In this document: piece by piece, positions 46,401-57,885 of the stretch
Position numbering within the stretch: position 1 is the stretch's first letter
Layout of the letters: each line of letters starts with the position of its first letter
Source of the DNA: Telopea speciosissima
Taxonomy: Eukaryota > Streptophyta > Magnoliopsida > Proteales > Proteaceae
Direction: 5' to 3'
DNA length: 64,000 nt
Assembly: GCF_018873765.1 (NCBI RefSeq)
Contig: NC_057918.1
Location: 13,152,862-13,216,861 of the forward strand
Made by a program: the position numbers and the translations under genes
The notes under the pieces: model-generated
The model's database searches: none
Told to the model about the DNA's origin: nothing
The model's input: only the letters and a program-made list of their open reading frames with translations

Positions 46401-49400
46401 TTGAGCTATTGTGGTCTGCGATTCAGAGGGATCTTCTCTGTGCTCTACAATTTGGTCTGTTTTTGTGATTGATTTGGTTGCTGATCTTCTATCTTTATTG
46501 CTACAATGGGTGACTCTAAACCTTCCATGGACAATGTTAATGTCCAAATTACTTCCATTAAGTTGAATGGTGCTTCCAATTATCTGCTCTAGGCACAAGC
46601 TGTCAAGGTATATATTAATGCCAAAGGTAATTTGGAATATCAATTGTCATCTTCACCATCAACAGATAATGTAAGACACAGAGAGTGGATGAGTGAGAAT
46701 GATACTTTACTTGTTTGGCTATGGAATAGCATGGAACCCTCAGTGGCTGCTAATTCCATGTCTCCAACACTGCAAAAGGTGTCTGAGATGATTTAAAGGA
46801 GAGCTTTTCCCAAGACAAGAACATATTCCGAGTGTATGACCTTCATGAAAATATTTTTTCTTTCAAACAGAACGGAAAATCTGTGTGTGAATATTATAGT
46901 GTGGGAAGAGTTAAATGTTTATCAACCACTCTCTGATGATCTTGAAATATTAAAATCTCAACGTGCATAATTTCCTCTGTGGTTTGGTTATGAATTGCAG
47001 CCCATTAAGAGCCAGATGCTTACAGGTGAGAAAGTTCCCTCTATGAATGAGGCCTTTTGTCGTATCCAATGGATTCTCTCCTTTCCTTGCTAAATCTGAA
47101 ACCTCCTCTTTGACTAAGGATAACTCTGCATTTGTTACTAGTAGCAATGGTCGTGGACGTGACTTAGGTTTTACTGTTTGAGGCTGAGCTTCAGGGGGAG
47201 GAAGAGGACATGGTGCTAGTGGTCGAGGAGGACAACAGCCTCATTTGCCTTTACGCTAGTGTTTTCATTGTGGTAAGCCCATACTGTTTGCTGAGGCAAA
47301 GAATGCCACAAGTACAATTTGTGAATATTAATTGCTTTTATGTTTTGGTGATTACATTCTATTTGTGTGTGAAAAAAGCTATTATGCTCTTCCAAGTGCT
47401 TTAATGAATATATAGTTTCCAAGCATTGAAAAGCAAGTCCTTGAGTCCAAGCACTAAACTAGAAGATACCAAGTCAAGCCATCCATGATGATTCAAGCAA
47501 CTCAAGCCAAGATTGGAAGATTTACTTTAGTTTGCTAGAATGTATCCCAGGTGTTGTTTTTTATCTTGTAATATCTCGATGATCCTAAGATGTAATTATC
47601 CCAAGTGCTCAAGCTCAGCTAATCACCTATGGACTTCATCTAGAAAACCTAAGATAGGTGGTTCATAGTGTAAACTAAGTCAAACTAGACCTAAAAGGTT
47701 AGCATCTATCATAAACCTTGACTTAGCCCTTTTGGTAACCTGAATAGACCTTATATTGGTTCACTTGGCATGACATGAGAGCCTACTGAAAAATATGTCC
47801 AACTGATGTGCTTCAATTTGTGAAAAATATCATTGACAGCACTGGCGGTCGATTAAGTGGCCGACCGGCTCTAAGTAGAGTGGACGATTGGTACATGATC
47901 CACTGGTTACTGTGAGCACCCTTATGCAAAAGGACGTTAGATCGGTAAGTACGAGAGGTATTTCTTCGCAGTCTACATGGCAGCGACCGACTGACTCCGG
48001 ATAGTGGTTGACCAGAGTTAAAAAATTAGATCCATTTGAAATCATAACAGTTAATTTTATTACTGTTGGAATCTGATCTATAAATAGTGGAATAGCCTGA
48101 GGTTCAATAAGAGACTTTTGAGCAAATACGTGAAAACTCTATCGAGCTAAAAAATGTGAAAAATTCCACCACCTATGTGCTTCAACTTGCAAATCTAATG
48201 AGCTATTGAGTAGAGAGGCTGAGAAGAAAAGAGCCACAACTTGCAAATCTAAACAGCCATTGAGCATGAGCCACTGAGCAAAGGGGATCAACACATGTGC
48301 TAGAACTTGCTAAGCTACCTGTAAATTAGATAACTTGTGTTTTGGCTTTGGGCCATTGTGAATCACTTTTTAGTGATTGTGTGGCGAAGGGTATTGAGGC
48401 CCTGAATCTTAGTGAGGTGTTTCTCCTACGTTGCAAGGAGAGTGTGGTTGGGTGTTTCTCCAACCCTACAAGGAGATTGTGGTTGATCTTGGGGAGATCA
48501 TTGTTGGAATCTGGTTTAAATATTCGAATAGTCTGAGTTTCAATAAAAGACTTTTAGGAAAATACGTGGAAACTCTATTAAGCTAGAAACGTGAAAAATT
48601 CCACTGCCTATGTGCTTCAACTTGCAAATCTAAATGACTTTAAATAGTGGAATAGTCTGAGTTTCAATAAGAGACTTTTAGTCAAATATGTGGAAACTCT
48701 ATCAGGTTAAAAACGTGAAAAATTCCACCACCTATGTGCTTCAACTTGCAAATCCAACGAGCTATTGAGTAAAGAGACTAAGAAGAAAATAGCTACAACT
48801 TGCAAATTTAAACAGCCATTGAGCATGAGCCACTGAGCAAAGGGATCAACACAAGTGCTAGAACTTGTAAATCTACCTATAAAAGAGGTAACTTGTGTTT
48901 TGGCCTTTGAACCATTGTGAATTACTTTTTAGTGATTGTGTGGGAAAGGATATTGAGGCCTTGAATCTTAGTGAGGAATTTCTCCTACGTTGCAAAGAGA
49001 GTGTGGTTGGGTGTTTCTCCAACCCTGCAAGGAGACTGTGGTTGATCTCGGGGAGATCATTGTTGGAATCTGGTGTTTAAATAGTCGAATAGTCTGAGTT
49101 TCAATAAGAGAGTTTTAGGCAAATACATGGAGACTCTATCGGGCTAAAAACATGAAAAATTCCTCCGCCTATGTGCTTCAACTTGCAAATCTAAATGAGC
49201 TATTGAGCAAAGAGGCTGAGAAGAAAAGAGCTACAACTTGCAAATCCAAACAGCTGGTAGAGAGGTAATTACATTCTTTCTATCGGTAGTTCTGTTTTCC
49301 CCATTCTCTCATCTTCTTGTTCTCTCTTTTTTATTGTTTCTTGTATAGGGCTGGTTTTTCTTCTTCTTTGATGTTGTCACAAAAAATATGCCGGAAGTCA

Positions 49401-50902
49401 GAAGTAGATAATCCACATGATATGCTACCAAACCAACAACATTATAAAAAGATACTGTAGAAGCGTACGAAATTGCACATTTTGTTCTCTAAAATTGAAG
49501 CATCTTCCCTTGAGTAATGGCTTCCTATTTTGTATATAATGGAAGGGGAAAAGGGTGGGCACGCCGCCAAAGTGCCCAGCATGTGTCATCCTCTCTCCTC
49601 CCCCTTTGTAAAAGACCCCTTGCCCTCTTGTGTCCAGCCCTGAGATTGGTGAATACCGCTAGCTTACCAAAAGCTGGCGGCATGCCCAACCCTTTCCTAT
49701 AATGAAATGCTATCAGAATGTGTTTTCTAGCATAAAAGTTCAATGACATTACCTCAGTAAGCTTGTTTCTCAATTGTTGTGCTATGTCGTACTGCTCCAT
49801 ATTCAGAGCACACTGTCATCTCAGAACAGCCAAATAAACAAAAATTAGAGATAACAATACAAACTGTTGTAGAGAAGAAGAATCAGAGACTGGTATCGTT
49901 GAAAGCTAATGAGTACAACAGAAAGTTGAAGTGGGAATTGTTGCAAAGATAAACACTTTTTGAGAAGGAACCACTGAGTAATTCTAACTATTTTGTTGCT
50001 ACAAAGAGAAACCTGGCCAATGGAGGCATGCTTCATTTGTTTTTATAATACCTGCATCTGCCTAAGAGACCAGAAGACATTGAATGAATCTGTTTTTCCT
50101 ATTTAAAGCATGTTCTTGTGAAATCATTGTTGTTGATAACTAATCAACAAAAAAAGGTGCAAGCTTATTTTGTCAGTATTGAACAGAGTACAAGTAATCC
50201 ACGTATAGGGGCAGAACCCATCACCCCAACTAGGAGATGTCATAACCAACAAGTGAACAAAAAAATACGATCACATAAGTACACATATAATCGGCGTCAT
50301 TTGGAAGGCCACTCTTTCTGACCATCCAAACTAACTGATTGATTGATGACAGTAGTCAGATTTGATTAATTTTTAGCCCTTTTATAGGTCCAATCCCCAC
50401 CAGTACCCAAACCATGGACAATCCCGAAGTTCTACCACACTGATAGATAAGGCTGCCTATTTAAAAGGCAGTTATTGATCCAATCAGAAGGCCATGCAGC
50501 ATGAACAGGAAAACTTGCTAAGCCATTTTGGCAAAGAAAAAACTAAGTCAAGGAACTCGGAAGTCAAACCTGTACACGAGTTGCTAAATCAAGCTGGAAA
50601 AAGAATATCAATATGTCCTCATTCGCACTCTCACTGCGTTCTGAACTTGCATCCATCCCCTCTTCACTCTTATTAAACAGCCAACCAGCTTCAACCCTCA
50701 ACCCCCTTTGTTGTGATCTATTGAGCTGACTTGTTGGGAATGATTTGAGGACATGCTGGCACCAGAGGGATTGTCTTTCAATCATAGAGGCCCTATGGAT
50801 TTTGGTTGTAAACCTGTATTCACTTCTCCACAGAGCAGAGGAGCCATAAATCCCACCATTTCCAGAAGTTGTCAAAGTGCTCACAGATGTACTCTGTACC
50901 AT
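43406..50902 (-). CDS. CLPF: CLPF: chloroplast Clp protease adaptor, eight coding exons
   Basis: Coding exons in gene order: 50902-50570, 49812-49753, 45379-45285, 45036-44864, 44534-44422, 44130-44085, 43682-43642, 43564-43406. All have GT-AG borders, the phases agree, and they give 339 residues. Residues 1-60 look like a plastid transit peptide. The conserved block GLRVEAGWLF ... ERSESANEDILIFFFQLDLA follows at about 75-110. A UVR motif (ADMQKAIETENYALAAELRD) lies at about 164-200, and a YccV/HspQ-like domain (YAFRLGQKVKHKIFG, VVCGMDPLC, HPYISFLFYGMDTAGD) runs to near the end. In Arabidopsis, CLPF (At2g03390) works with ClpS1 to hand substrates to the stromal ClpPRT protease. The start matches the family N-terminus MVQS. 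Confidence 0.93.
45697..49340 (+). mobile_element. degraded Ty1/copia fossil, Ale-like
   Basis: The left part begins TGTGAGATATGTTAAG and includes AGAGAGGTAATTCCATTC at 45828, repeated as AGAGAGGTAATTACATTC near 49259. Parts of both LTRs therefore seem to remain. A gag-like stretch at about 46.5-46.8 kb starts with wording typical of Ale/Retrofit gag (ITSIKLNGASNYLL, LLVWLWNSMEPS). A knuckle-like remnant follows near 47.26 kb. Protease, integrase and reverse transcriptase were not recognised. It is broken in many places and clearly old. It lies antisense to CLPF within an intron. Confidence 0.7.
48064..49254 (+). repeat. ~430 bp tandem repeat with partial units
   Basis: Units begin at about 48064, 48502 (short, to 48636), 48640 and 49061 (partial, to 49254). 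Three start TGTTGGAATCTG. Shared blocks include GTGGAATAGTCTGAGTTTCA, CACCTATGTGCTTCAACTTG, AACTTGTGTTTTGGC and GGGTGTTTCTCCAACCCT. The TATAAATAG-like word and TGTTGG start resemble an LTR, so these may be tandem LTR copies. Two units carry a similar open frame of 62-65 codons, which alone is not evidence of a gene. Confidence 0.8.
49541..49697. mobile_element. MITE close to a CLPF splice donor
   Basis: The left end GGAAGGGGAAAAGGGTGGGC and the inverse of the right end GGAAAGGGTTGGGC pair, continuing to ACGCCGCC / ATGCCGCC. TATAAT flanks it at 49535-49540 and 49698-49703. It lies about 55 bp inside the CLPF intron from the donor of the second coding exon. Confidence 0.65.
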
Positions 50903-53900
50903 TTTCAGCAGCTGTATATTTTTTATCAACTCTATTCTCCTTCCGCCACAACCTTTCAGATCAAACCCTTCTTGGCATCGAATTCTTCAAGATTGCAACT
51001 CCAGCAATAGATCCTATGAACAATGAAAGAATGCATGACACTAAACTCTTCCAACATATATATACAACCCTTTAAGAAAATAATGTGATACAACCAAGAG
51101 ATACAAGACATTCTATACAGCCACAACCAAAAGTATCTGCAGAGCCTTCACAAGATAGGAAACCATATAGCAACACAAGATAGCGAGAGAGAGATTAATG
51201 AAGTAGAATGAAAAGACCCAAATGCAAGCAATAATGGAAAGCAATCATCTACAGGAACGAAGTATGAACAAGGAGGTAAAAGGCTTAGGGCTTTAGTCTC
51301 TCTATGAGGGGGATGTATTCAAATAGTAACATATTTAGAGGATCCCTAGGTCCTCTAGGAAATGGACCACTGAAGTGAAAATTGACACTTGGATTTCAAT
51401 TTTTTTTTTTCTTGTAAAGCATCGGGTTAAATAGACAGCTCATATCCAAATAACAAAGTGGACCTATCACAGTAAGAGGTCAGCTAGGCAGCAGAACTTG
51501 TGATCCTCATAGCATTTCTGTTCAAACTATATCAAGAGGTCACAAGGCAGATGCATCAGTTCAAAATCTAATGCATGTCAGCATTATTAGATGCCCCCAA
51601 GTACTCTGAAAAATTATTTAACTTAAGGCATGAGATTATAAACTGTTATCAGGGGCATGTTGGCACTTGAATGCAAAATATGATCAGGCACCAAGTACCA
51701 TGATTAAAGGTAAGCAAATCAATACACGGTCTAACATGCTCCTCACTTGAGAAAGGTGATGTATATTGGTAGTTAATGAAGGGAACATGGACAGGGTACA
51801 TCATACTGGACAATTAACAGCAAAATTGATTAGATCTTTGACCAAGATGCAAACTAATTTCGATTCTTCTCACAACTCAAGATCTGATGTTTTACCCATA
51901 ACTTCTATAGCAACTGTCCAAGGAAATGCAATTGCTGATCTTTAAGATTGTCCAACTGGACGAAGTTTTGGGCTAGAAAATCTGTGTCATAAGTCCTTCT
52001 TAAGCAATGGAATCTGCCCCACGTGCAAGGTAGAATCCCTTTCATAAGTAATAAAAGAAACACTTCTCTGGTAAAACATACAAGCTCAATAACTCCATGA
52101 CGAAGTAAGAATATATTGACTTGGACTAAATAACGATATAAGGATACTAGTGTGACATTCCCAAGGCCTCTCATAAAACACCTAACTCTCCCAAGTCCTA
52201 AATACTTGGGGTCACCTACACATATTTTTCTCTGATTCTACAGAAACTGAAATAAAGAATTAGAATTCAATAAATACTTGACTTATTTTATTTACTTTAA
52301 ACCCAAGTAACTATGGATATTTTTCAACCAAAAAAAAAAAGAAGCTGGATATCAAAAAGATACTTTGAGGAACAAATTTGTTCCATGGTATACAATAGAC
52401 TCTCCCTTATATTCACTAACTATAGTTATTTTTAGCAGAATTTCTGCCATCATTGGATATTAAAATGTACTTTATAAGCAGGCAATGCAAGTATAATATG
52501 CCATGTATGCGTAGACTTACATATACATCACTTATTCTCTTAAAATCTTAGACAACTAATCCAACTTGGAAGGACTCAGAGGGTGTATTTAGAGTTGCAG
52601 GTATCTATCTATTTTAACAGACTTGACCCAAAAAAAATAAGAATAAATAAAGTTTGGACCTTCGTTATTTGCTAAGCTAAGAAACTGAGGATATAAAGGA
52701 ATGTTCCCCTTACATCAGAAACAAAAGGAAAAAGCTCAGCACATGCATGTAAGCTATATATGTTCACATATACATGATATTGTAAACGAAGAAGCTAAAA
52801 CAACAATTAATTATAAAAAGAAAAATTCCACATGCAGGATAAGGCCAAAAACTTTCATTGTCTTACCAGCTTTTTTTTCCTATAACACTTGCAAGATTTT
52901 TATTTAGATAAGTATTTAACACTTGCAAGATTAATTTATACAAGTACTTTTTTGTACAACCAAATACACTAAGTCCTATTCTAGTCAATATTTTAAACAA
53001 CACTGTCTCTTACAGATAATTATGTTTTGAGGAAGACAACTGCTTGCTCAGTTGGTTGGTGCCTTGCCAGTTGAGTGCAGACTCCCGGGAGCTCATGGGT
53101 CCGACTCTTCTGTCTTCACCTTGATAAGGCCCTCCCTTCCCCCCCCCCCCTTTTTGTCCTCATATATCTGCAGTTAAAGTTCCATTGAATAGTTAGATCG
53201 GATGGAACCCCTCCCCCTCTCCCCCCCCCCTCCTCACAAAAAAAAATGTGTGTTTTGAGGAACCAAGTTGACGTTTCAGTTCATAACAATTTCTTGTAAC
53301 ACAATTCACAATAATCCCTTACATATGTTTGAATTTCAGTTTTCATAAAAAAAACAGTAAGTCTTGCAGTAAGACCTCATCATGTTCATTCTTACTAACA
53401 TCCCATACAATAAAGATTTTAATTTTTATGGTCTTGGACTCTTGATTTATTCAATCACCTTAACGAAGGAGGTGGACTTCAATCAAGCCAGACCTTCTTA
53501 TGAAGTGGCTATGGAGATTTCCTCCTTCTACCAGATAAAATTTCTTTCCAAGAATGACTGTTAGTTATAAGAGGGTCCTCTGTAGTGAAACATATTTCAA
53601 TTTCCACCATGATTATTAGTTATTACAAGAACCACGGAAAGTGGGGATTTGGGGAGGACTTGGAATCCATCCCTCGCACATATTAAGAAGGACGAGAAGC
53701 AGCAGCAAACCCGGAAATTCACCTAAAGAATTCAGTTTTTTTTTTTTACGAATCGCCCCAGCTTATAATGATCAATGAAACGGAAAAGAATGATAAGGTA
53801 AACCAGGGTATTAAAGGCGAAATCGAAAGGTAAGAGAGCTCAATCGAAACTATGACTAAAGAACTCAGGACATGATAAAAGTGAAACATTATAATGTCGC

Positions 53901-53922
53901 AGCAGAGGTTTTGCAGAATTAC
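50903..53922 (-). other. leader exon remainder and leader intron of CLPF
   Basis: Nine leader bases (50911-50903) precede the ATG. Just upstream is a good acceptor (ATATACAG, AG at 50913-50912). The intron would run to a donor TCAG|GTAATT at 53923/53922, about 3.0 kb. It contains a SINE-like sequence and C-tracts near 53145 and 53225. The small open frames inside look accidental. Confidence 0.55.
53030..53215 (+). mobile_element. possible tRNA-related SINE of another family
   Basis: CTTGCTCAGTTGGTTGGTGC resembles an A box, and CATGGGTCCGACTCTTC about 45 bases later resembles a B box, the spacing of a tRNA-like pol III promoter. The order and 3' part differ from the Au SINEs in this window. 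The C-tract and the AGATCGGATGG-containing tail may belong to it. No target duplication found. Confidence 0.4.
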
Positions 53923-54085
53923 CTGACTTATACGCTATACTTAAGAGGTGGAAAGACAGACTTCTCGGCGAATTTGAAGCTTCAAGAAAGAGATTTTGGA
54001 GCATTCGGCAGGAGAGATCATCAGACTTCACAGATGAGCTGACAGACAGTGTCGCACTGATTGATTGAAGAAAAACGAATGAAAC
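53923..54085 (-). other. probable non-coding first exon of CLPF
   Basis: The upstream edge is approximate. The minus strand is C/T-rich and ends ...TATAAGTCAG|GTAATT, a strong donor. It pairs with the acceptor nine bases before the CLPF start codon. If right, CLPF transcription starts under 500 bp from the start codon of the divergent oxidoreductase gene. Confidence 0.5.
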
Positions 54086-54567
54086 CCGCGACGAGGAAGT
54101 TTGGTTTCTAAAAATTGCCTGCCAAATGATTCGGATATGAGAAAGGGAAGGGATGATCATTTTACTTCACATGCCAAAGCCTGGCCCGACCCGGCCCAAC
54201 CAAGTCAATCAGACCGGGCCGATTTTCTAAATAAATATGTATTGGACCCTAAAAGCTGCAATCCCACGGCCCAACTAATCAATGGGTCACACCAAGAACT
54301 GCTTGCTACCTTCTGTCATAGTTTGCTTGCCATGATTATCAATTTTTATTTTTTTAATATTAATACTAAAACCGTGATTAGGAGATTAGTTAACCTTCCT
54401 AAACTCACTCGGCGATCAACTGCTGCTCTTCTCTTCGGAGCTTCTTCCACAGAACAGAAGTGCTTTTAATTCATTTCGTAGTAGCTCCTCCTCTTCCAAT
54501 TGTTCGTTCTCTCCCATCAGCTCCGGATCCCAAATCCCAATTCGACCAAATTCTCCTTAGATTAGAC
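54086..54567. promoter_or_regulatory. shared divergent promoter region, CLPF / oxidoreductase
   Basis: About 480 bp separate the proposed CLPF first exon from the oxidoreductase start codon. Two GGCCCA words (54193-54198 and 54268-54273), the inverse of the site II core TGGGCC, lie here. Such sites are common in plant promoters of organelle-protein and housekeeping genes, and short divergent spacers often act both ways. The function is inferred. Confidence 0.45.
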
Positions 54568-57500
54568 ATGGAAGTGCATCAACAACAACACGAAGAGCAC
54601 AAGCTCGATAACTATTATGACTTGGTAATCCTCGGCGCCTCTGGTTTTACAGGCAAATACGTAGTACGGGAAGCTCTGAAATTCCTCAACACCCCTTCAT
54701 CTCCCCTCAAAACCATAGCCCTCGCTGGCCGGAATCTTGGCAAATTGGATGATGCTCTGAAATGGGCAGCTCACCCGGCATCGCCTCCTTCCATTCCCCT
54801 CATCAAAACCGACATCTCCGATCCTGCTTCGCTTCGAGAGCTTTGCATCAAAACCAAGCTCGTCCTGAACTGCGTCGGCCCCTTTCGCCTTTACGGAGAG
54901 CCCGTCGTCTCTACTTGCGTCGAAATGGGTTGCGATTACCTGGACATATGTGGTGAGCCTGAATTCATGGAAAGAATGGAGGTACTGTACCACGACAAGG
55001 CAGCGGAGAAGGGCTCCTTGGTGGTTTCCGCATGTGGGTTTGATTCGATTCCGGCGGAACTGGGTTTGATGTTCAATTCTAGGCAGTGGGAACAACCGTC
55101 GATACCGAACAGGGTTGAGGCATATGTGAGTTTAGAGTCGGACATGAGGATAGTTGGGAATTTCGGGACCTTTGAGTCGGCCGTTTTGGGTGTAGCCAAC
55201 ATGAAGCAGTTGCAGGAATTGCGTAGGTCTAGACCTAGAAGAGCTAGGCCGGTGGTAAGACCTTTTCTTCTGTCTCCTTTATTTCCTGTGTTTCAACTTT
55301 CAATGTGAAATGTTACTGTTGACTGGACTTCTCTGAGAGTATTGAAACATGTCAGATAACATCATGCCATGGATAGAGCACAAACCTTTTTATGTGCAGA
55401 CCTGCAGCTTGTGAAGCTTGGCATTATTAGCCCTTTTCAGATTTGGATTCTTAGTCTTCTTATTGCATTGCCATACTCATTCCTTTTGTGAAGGAATCTG
55501 TATAACATTGGGTAGATATACAAGTGAAGCAATAATTATTGAAAGAAAGAATGGAGGGGCTTCTGCTTTTGAAACCCTCTTTGCATGTCTGTATGGACAT
55601 GGGTTTTCTTGATTTCCTTTGATGCTTCATATGGGTTGCTTTGTGGTATGATTTTACCCTCTCGACATTTCCATGGTTTTTCTGTTGCTTCCTTCGTTAT
55701 GCAACTGTAAACTCATGTTACTTACTGATCTAAAAGAGCACTCCCATATATTTGATTCTGAATTCTCTTTCCATCTTGGAAATATACTGGTTCATTACAC
55801 TGGAGAATTTTCTTTTCTGCGAGCAGGTGTCATTTGTCCTTTCTTTGTCCATACTAATAGTTGCAGATTTTGAGTTATGGGTATCAGATTATATTCATTA
55901 GTGTTGTCATGGAGATTTTGTTTTGATTATTTCAGATGATGTGTGGCCTGTATGTCAGTTTTTTGGGAGGGGGATTGGTTGTTGCCTCCTGGACCCATTT
56001 TCTTGTCTCTTTTTGTTTGAATCGAAGGTAGTATTTGTGCATTACACTAGGAAGAATGTGTATTAGTGCATTGCCTCTAGCCCTACTGGTTTCTTAGCAA
56101 CATTGTCAACAATGCAACCAGTCCAATTCTTTGTTACAGTGAGAGGCAATTTCGCATGTGGCTGTCAATGGCACACAACCTATTTATAAGCATTGAAAAC
56201 TTGAACGTGAACATGGCTTGTTTATTGACCTTGTAGCATGAACATGACACCTCTGCCTGTTTATTAAATGGTTCATGTTCTGTTCAACATATTCAACATG
56301 CCAAGGTGATTAACTCAACATGACCTTTTCGAGTAGCCTGTAAAACTTGACAGCCTAAATTGATTCACACCATTTAAAAAAATATATATATAACTAACCT
56401 CAGTACTATTAAAATTTTATAAGGTAAAGAGGGGTTGAGAGGGTTATGGACCCTCAACAGCTGAACCCAAACATGACCCTTTCAGAAAAAGGGTTAGGCA
56501 TTTTGAGCTGAACTGGACCCAAACATGATTATGGCTGACCTGAACCTGCTATCCATTTGTTATATTCATGTCAAGTTAGTAACTTGTGTCAGGAATCGCC
56601 ACCCCAAGCTGAACTTTTATTTTCGGTTTCTAATTACCCTTTTTTTTTTCTGGAATGTTATATTATGGTGTATTTAGAAATATCTTAGTTCAGGAGGCAA
56701 TGAGGTATACTTAACATCAGGGTGGAAGCAGTTGTCTAGGTCTCCGGCAATGGACAAGGATCAAGAACCATTGTCTGATGGATCCCAGATTAGAGATTTC
56801 TAAGGTCTGCTCCTCACATAATTTCAATCAGTTGTAAAAATGAGGTAGACATGAGATTTCAAAGGTCCGCTCCTCACATAATTTCAATCAGTTGTAAAAA
56901 CAAGACAGCAATCATGGTACAAAATCCCATAGTTCAAAACTGAGGAACTGAGAACAGGATGTCTCTAGCTGCGCTAAATAATATGAACTGGAGCAATCTT
57001 TTGTAAGTATATTTGTTATGAGTACAGTACAAGAAGAGGAAGAAAAATTCTTCGTACTTCTATTGTAACATACAAAAGGAATCCATTAATGGTTTAGGTT
57101 AAGTTGGTACTCACCATCAACTTTATCCTCTATTTATGTAACTTAGTCATAATGGGCATTCACATCTGATGTTAAAAGCTGTTTTTCTGCAGATTCCTGG
57201 GCCCCCTCCTCCGAATGGACCAACAATAGATCACCAGAAGACACTTGGCCTTTGGGCTGTTAAATTACCATCAGCAGACTCCATTGTTGTACGAAGAACA
57301 CTTGCAATTTTAAAGGATAATCCACATGGCCTTCCTGGGGTTGATGAAACTGAGGAGCAGATGGAGTATAGAAAGAACTTCTGGTCAAAGGTGAAGCCAA
57401 CCCATTTTGGGGTGAAGATAAGCTCCAAGTCTCTGTTGGGCGTTCTACGATTTATCACTGTTGGAATCTCCATCGGTCTCTTTGGAAGAACTGCTTTTGG

Positions 57501-57885
57501 GAGGTGGCTACTCTTAAAGTTTCCTTCTGTTTTCAGCCTTGGGTGGTTTAGGAAGAAGGGTCCGACTGAGGAAGAAGTTGAAAGTGCTACATTCAAAATG
57601 TGGTTCATTGGACATGGTTACAGTGATGCTAGTCTTGCATCACAGGGAAACAGAAAACCAGATACAGAGATAATTACCAGAGTTATGGGACCAGAAGTCG
57701 GATACTTGACCACTCCTATTATCTTAATTCAGTGCGCTCTTCTTGTATTAAACAAGCGTAACGACATGCCCAAAGGAGGTGTCTTCTCCCCTGGGATTGT
57801 TTTTGGCCCAACTGATCTCCAGGAACGACTACAGCGACATGGGATATCCTTCGATATCATATCAAAGAATGCTGTTCCTGTCTAG
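54568..57885 (+). CDS. saccharopine dehydrogenase-like oxidoreductase, two exons
   Basis: Exons 54568-55254 and 57193-57885 join in phase 0 (GT-AG) to give 459 residues. The N-terminus has the Rossmann nucleotide-binding fingerprint YDLVILGASGFTGKYVVREA. It is followed by AGRNLGKLD, the NCVGPFRLYGEPVV block and SACGFDSIPAELG, all typical of the family of Arabidopsis At5g39410. Near residue 310-340 a hydrophobic segment precedes RWLLLKFPSVFSLGWF, and ESATFKMWFIGHGYS follows. Plant members are named after saccharopine dehydrogenase and annotated mitochondrial, but their substrate is not known. An in-frame ATG at 54460 would add 36 residues; the later ATG fits the family length better. The 1.9 kb intron carries no clear repeat. 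Confidence 0.93.

Larger units (their letters stand above)
45380..49752 (-). other. expanded 4.4 kb intron of CLPF
   Basis: The intron between the second and third coding exons is far longer than the other coding-region introns (77 to 402 bp). It contains an old copia fossil, a tandem repeat derived from it or nested in it, and a MITE close to the donor. Both splice sites look normal. Confidence 0.9.

Noticed and set aside
51905-52174. 89-codon frame in the CLPF leader intron
   Set aside because: No domain or conserved motif, and it would lie within an intron on the same strand.
54460-54567. 36-residue N-terminal extension of the oxidoreductase as a mitochondrial presequence
   Set aside because: Possible in frame, but family members start close to the Rossmann motif and this stretch probably belongs to the leader.
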